The notes below the pieces were generated by a model that was not told the origin of the DNA, ran no database searches, and saw only the letters and a list, made by a program, of their open reading frames with translations. Of a stretch of 37,390 nucleotides of DNA, positions 36,532 through 37,390 are shown in pieces; within the stretch, counting starts at the first letter, position 1; every line of letters starts with the position of its first letter. This stretch comes from Coriobacteriia bacterium (lineage in GTDB: Bacteria > Actinomycetota > Coriobacteriia > Anaerosomatales > Anaerosomataceae), in NCBI GenBank assembly GCA_016938135.1, contig JAFGVD010000012.1, positions 1-37,390 on the forward strand. The letters are read 5' to 3'. The position numbers and the translations under genes were made by a program.

Positions 36532-37390
36532 ATGGCAAAGCACCTGGTTACCCTCATCCCCGGCGATGGTATCGGTCCGGAGATCACCAAAGCGATGACG
36601 CGTGTGGTCGAGGCCACCGGCGTGGATATCGAGTGGGAGTCCGTTGAGGCGGGCTCAGACGTCATGGAGAAGTACGGCACTCCGCTGCCGCAGCACGTGC
36701 TCGACTCGGTGCGTAAGAACAAGGTGGCCATCAAAGGCCCCATCACCACGCCCGTCGGCACCGGCTTTCGCAGCGTGAACGTGGCTCTGCGCAAGGAGCT
36801 CGACCTCTATACCTGCCTGCGCCCGTCATTCTCCATTCCCGGCACCGGCGCCCGCTACGACAACGTGGACCTCGTCATCGTCCGAGAGAACACCGAGGAC
36901 CTGTACGCGGGCATCGAGTTCGAAGAGGGCTCTGAGGCGGCCAAGGCGCTCATCGAGTTCGCTGCGGATCACGGCGCTGGCGTCATCCGCCCCGACTCGG
37001 GCATCTCGCTCAAACCCATCTCCATCACCGGCACGCGTCGCATCGTGTAGTTCGCCTTTGACCACGCCATCGCCACCGGCCGCAAGAAGGTCACGGCAGT
37101 GCACAAGGCCAACATCATGAAGTTGTCCGACGGCCTCTTCCTCGAGTCGGCGCGGCAGGTTGCCGCGGAGTACGCCGGGCGGGTCGAGTTCGAGGACCGC
37201 ATCGTCGACAACATGTGCATGCAGCTGATGCAGAAACCGCAGGAGTACGACGTGCTGGTGATGCCTAACCTCTACGGCGACATCGTGTCCGACCTCGCCG
37301 CCGGCCTGGTCGGTGGCCTGGGCGTGGCGCCCGGCGCGAACATCGGCGAAACGGCGGCCGTCTTCGAGCCGGTCCACGGCTCCGCCCCCA
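36532..37390 (+). pseudogene. NAD-type isocitrate dehydrogenase, partial, interrupted by an in-frame TAG
   Basis: From ATG 36532 (AGGAGGA at 36521-36527) the protein reads KHLVTLIPGDGIGPEI, then RENTEDLYAGIEFEEG and ISLKPISITGTRRIV, as in NAD(P)-dependent isocitrate/isopropylmalate dehydrogenases. A TAG at 37048-37050 occupies codon 173, usually a Glu or Arg. The same frame continues without another stop as [80 protein letters not shown], with conserved Lys and Asp ligands. The window ends before the C-terminus. A real nonsense mutation would remove half the enzyme; a base error is at least as likely. Confidence 0.9.

Noticed and set aside
8564-37050. Recoding of TAG or TGA as an amino acid
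   Set aside because: Many intact genes here end in TAG or TGA, only one internal stop occurs per affected gene, and no recoding element or pyrrolysine genes are visible. Mutation or error is simpler.
1-37390. Integrase gene, transposase or insertion sequence
   Set aside because: I looked for tyrosine recombinase and transposase motifs in the long frames on both strands and found none; no flanking inverted repeats with target duplications were seen.

Overview
The window is high-GC DNA from what looks like a Gram-positive, probably anaerobic actinobacterium; a Coriobacteriia-like lineage is my inference. The clues are an LPXTG-anchored surface protein, a secreted protein with cell-wall-binding (CWB2) repeats, lipoboxes, strong GGAGG ribosome sites with many GTG starts, and a DUF89/radical-SAM pair and a CGGC-domain protein typical of anaerobes. 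No 16S, tRNA or integrase gene is present to settle the taxonomy.

Region 1 (1 to about 17,710) is a long integron gene-cassette array. At least 23 attC recombination sites, nearly all 84-107 bp, lie in one orientation. Each begins with an RYYYAAC-type core, ends with a GTTRRRY-type core and contains a conserved central GCGATAGACTGA or GCGCTAGGCTGA block. Almost every cassette carries one or two plus-strand genes. No integrase is visible; from cassette polarity it should lie to the left of position 1, if it exists. Sites are near perfect on the left and decay to the right, as expected if the right end is the oldest. Cargo includes six toxin-antitoxin modules (two with frameshifted toxins), lipoproteins, small membrane proteins, a NatAB-like ABC exporter, an ArsC-like phosphatase fold protein, a GNAT acetyltransferase and SnoaL-like proteins. 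Most striking is a secreted, LPATG-anchored protein (15,355-16,389) whose mature N-terminus is a ubiquitin domain identical to human ubiquitin at 55 of its first 70 residues by hand count.

Region 2 (about 17,710 to 25,450) is a fossil zone. Eroded attC sites (about 19,173, 21,558, 21,955, 24,409 and 25,236) are scattered among genes that are partly broken: a CWB2 protein with a stop codon and a truncated P-loop kinase. Others look intact: DUF89 plus radical SAM, a helix-hairpin-helix protein, a LysE exporter next to an AraC/methyltransferase, a GyrI-like protein, a CGGC protein and a zinc ribbon.

Region 3 (about 25,430 to 37,390) is ordinary chromosome. It holds DUF1294, two DUF1801 proteins, TrmO, a TetR regulator with three copies of its likely operator, an M28 peptidase, a cold-shock protein with a terminator, a tRNA-dihydrouridine synthase, a citrate synthase, and an isocitrate dehydrogenase interrupted by a TAG codon.

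Several genes across the window carry a single-base deletion or an in-frame stop. This may be real decay of accessory genes, but the isocitrate dehydrogenase lesion means sequencing or assembly errors must be excluded.
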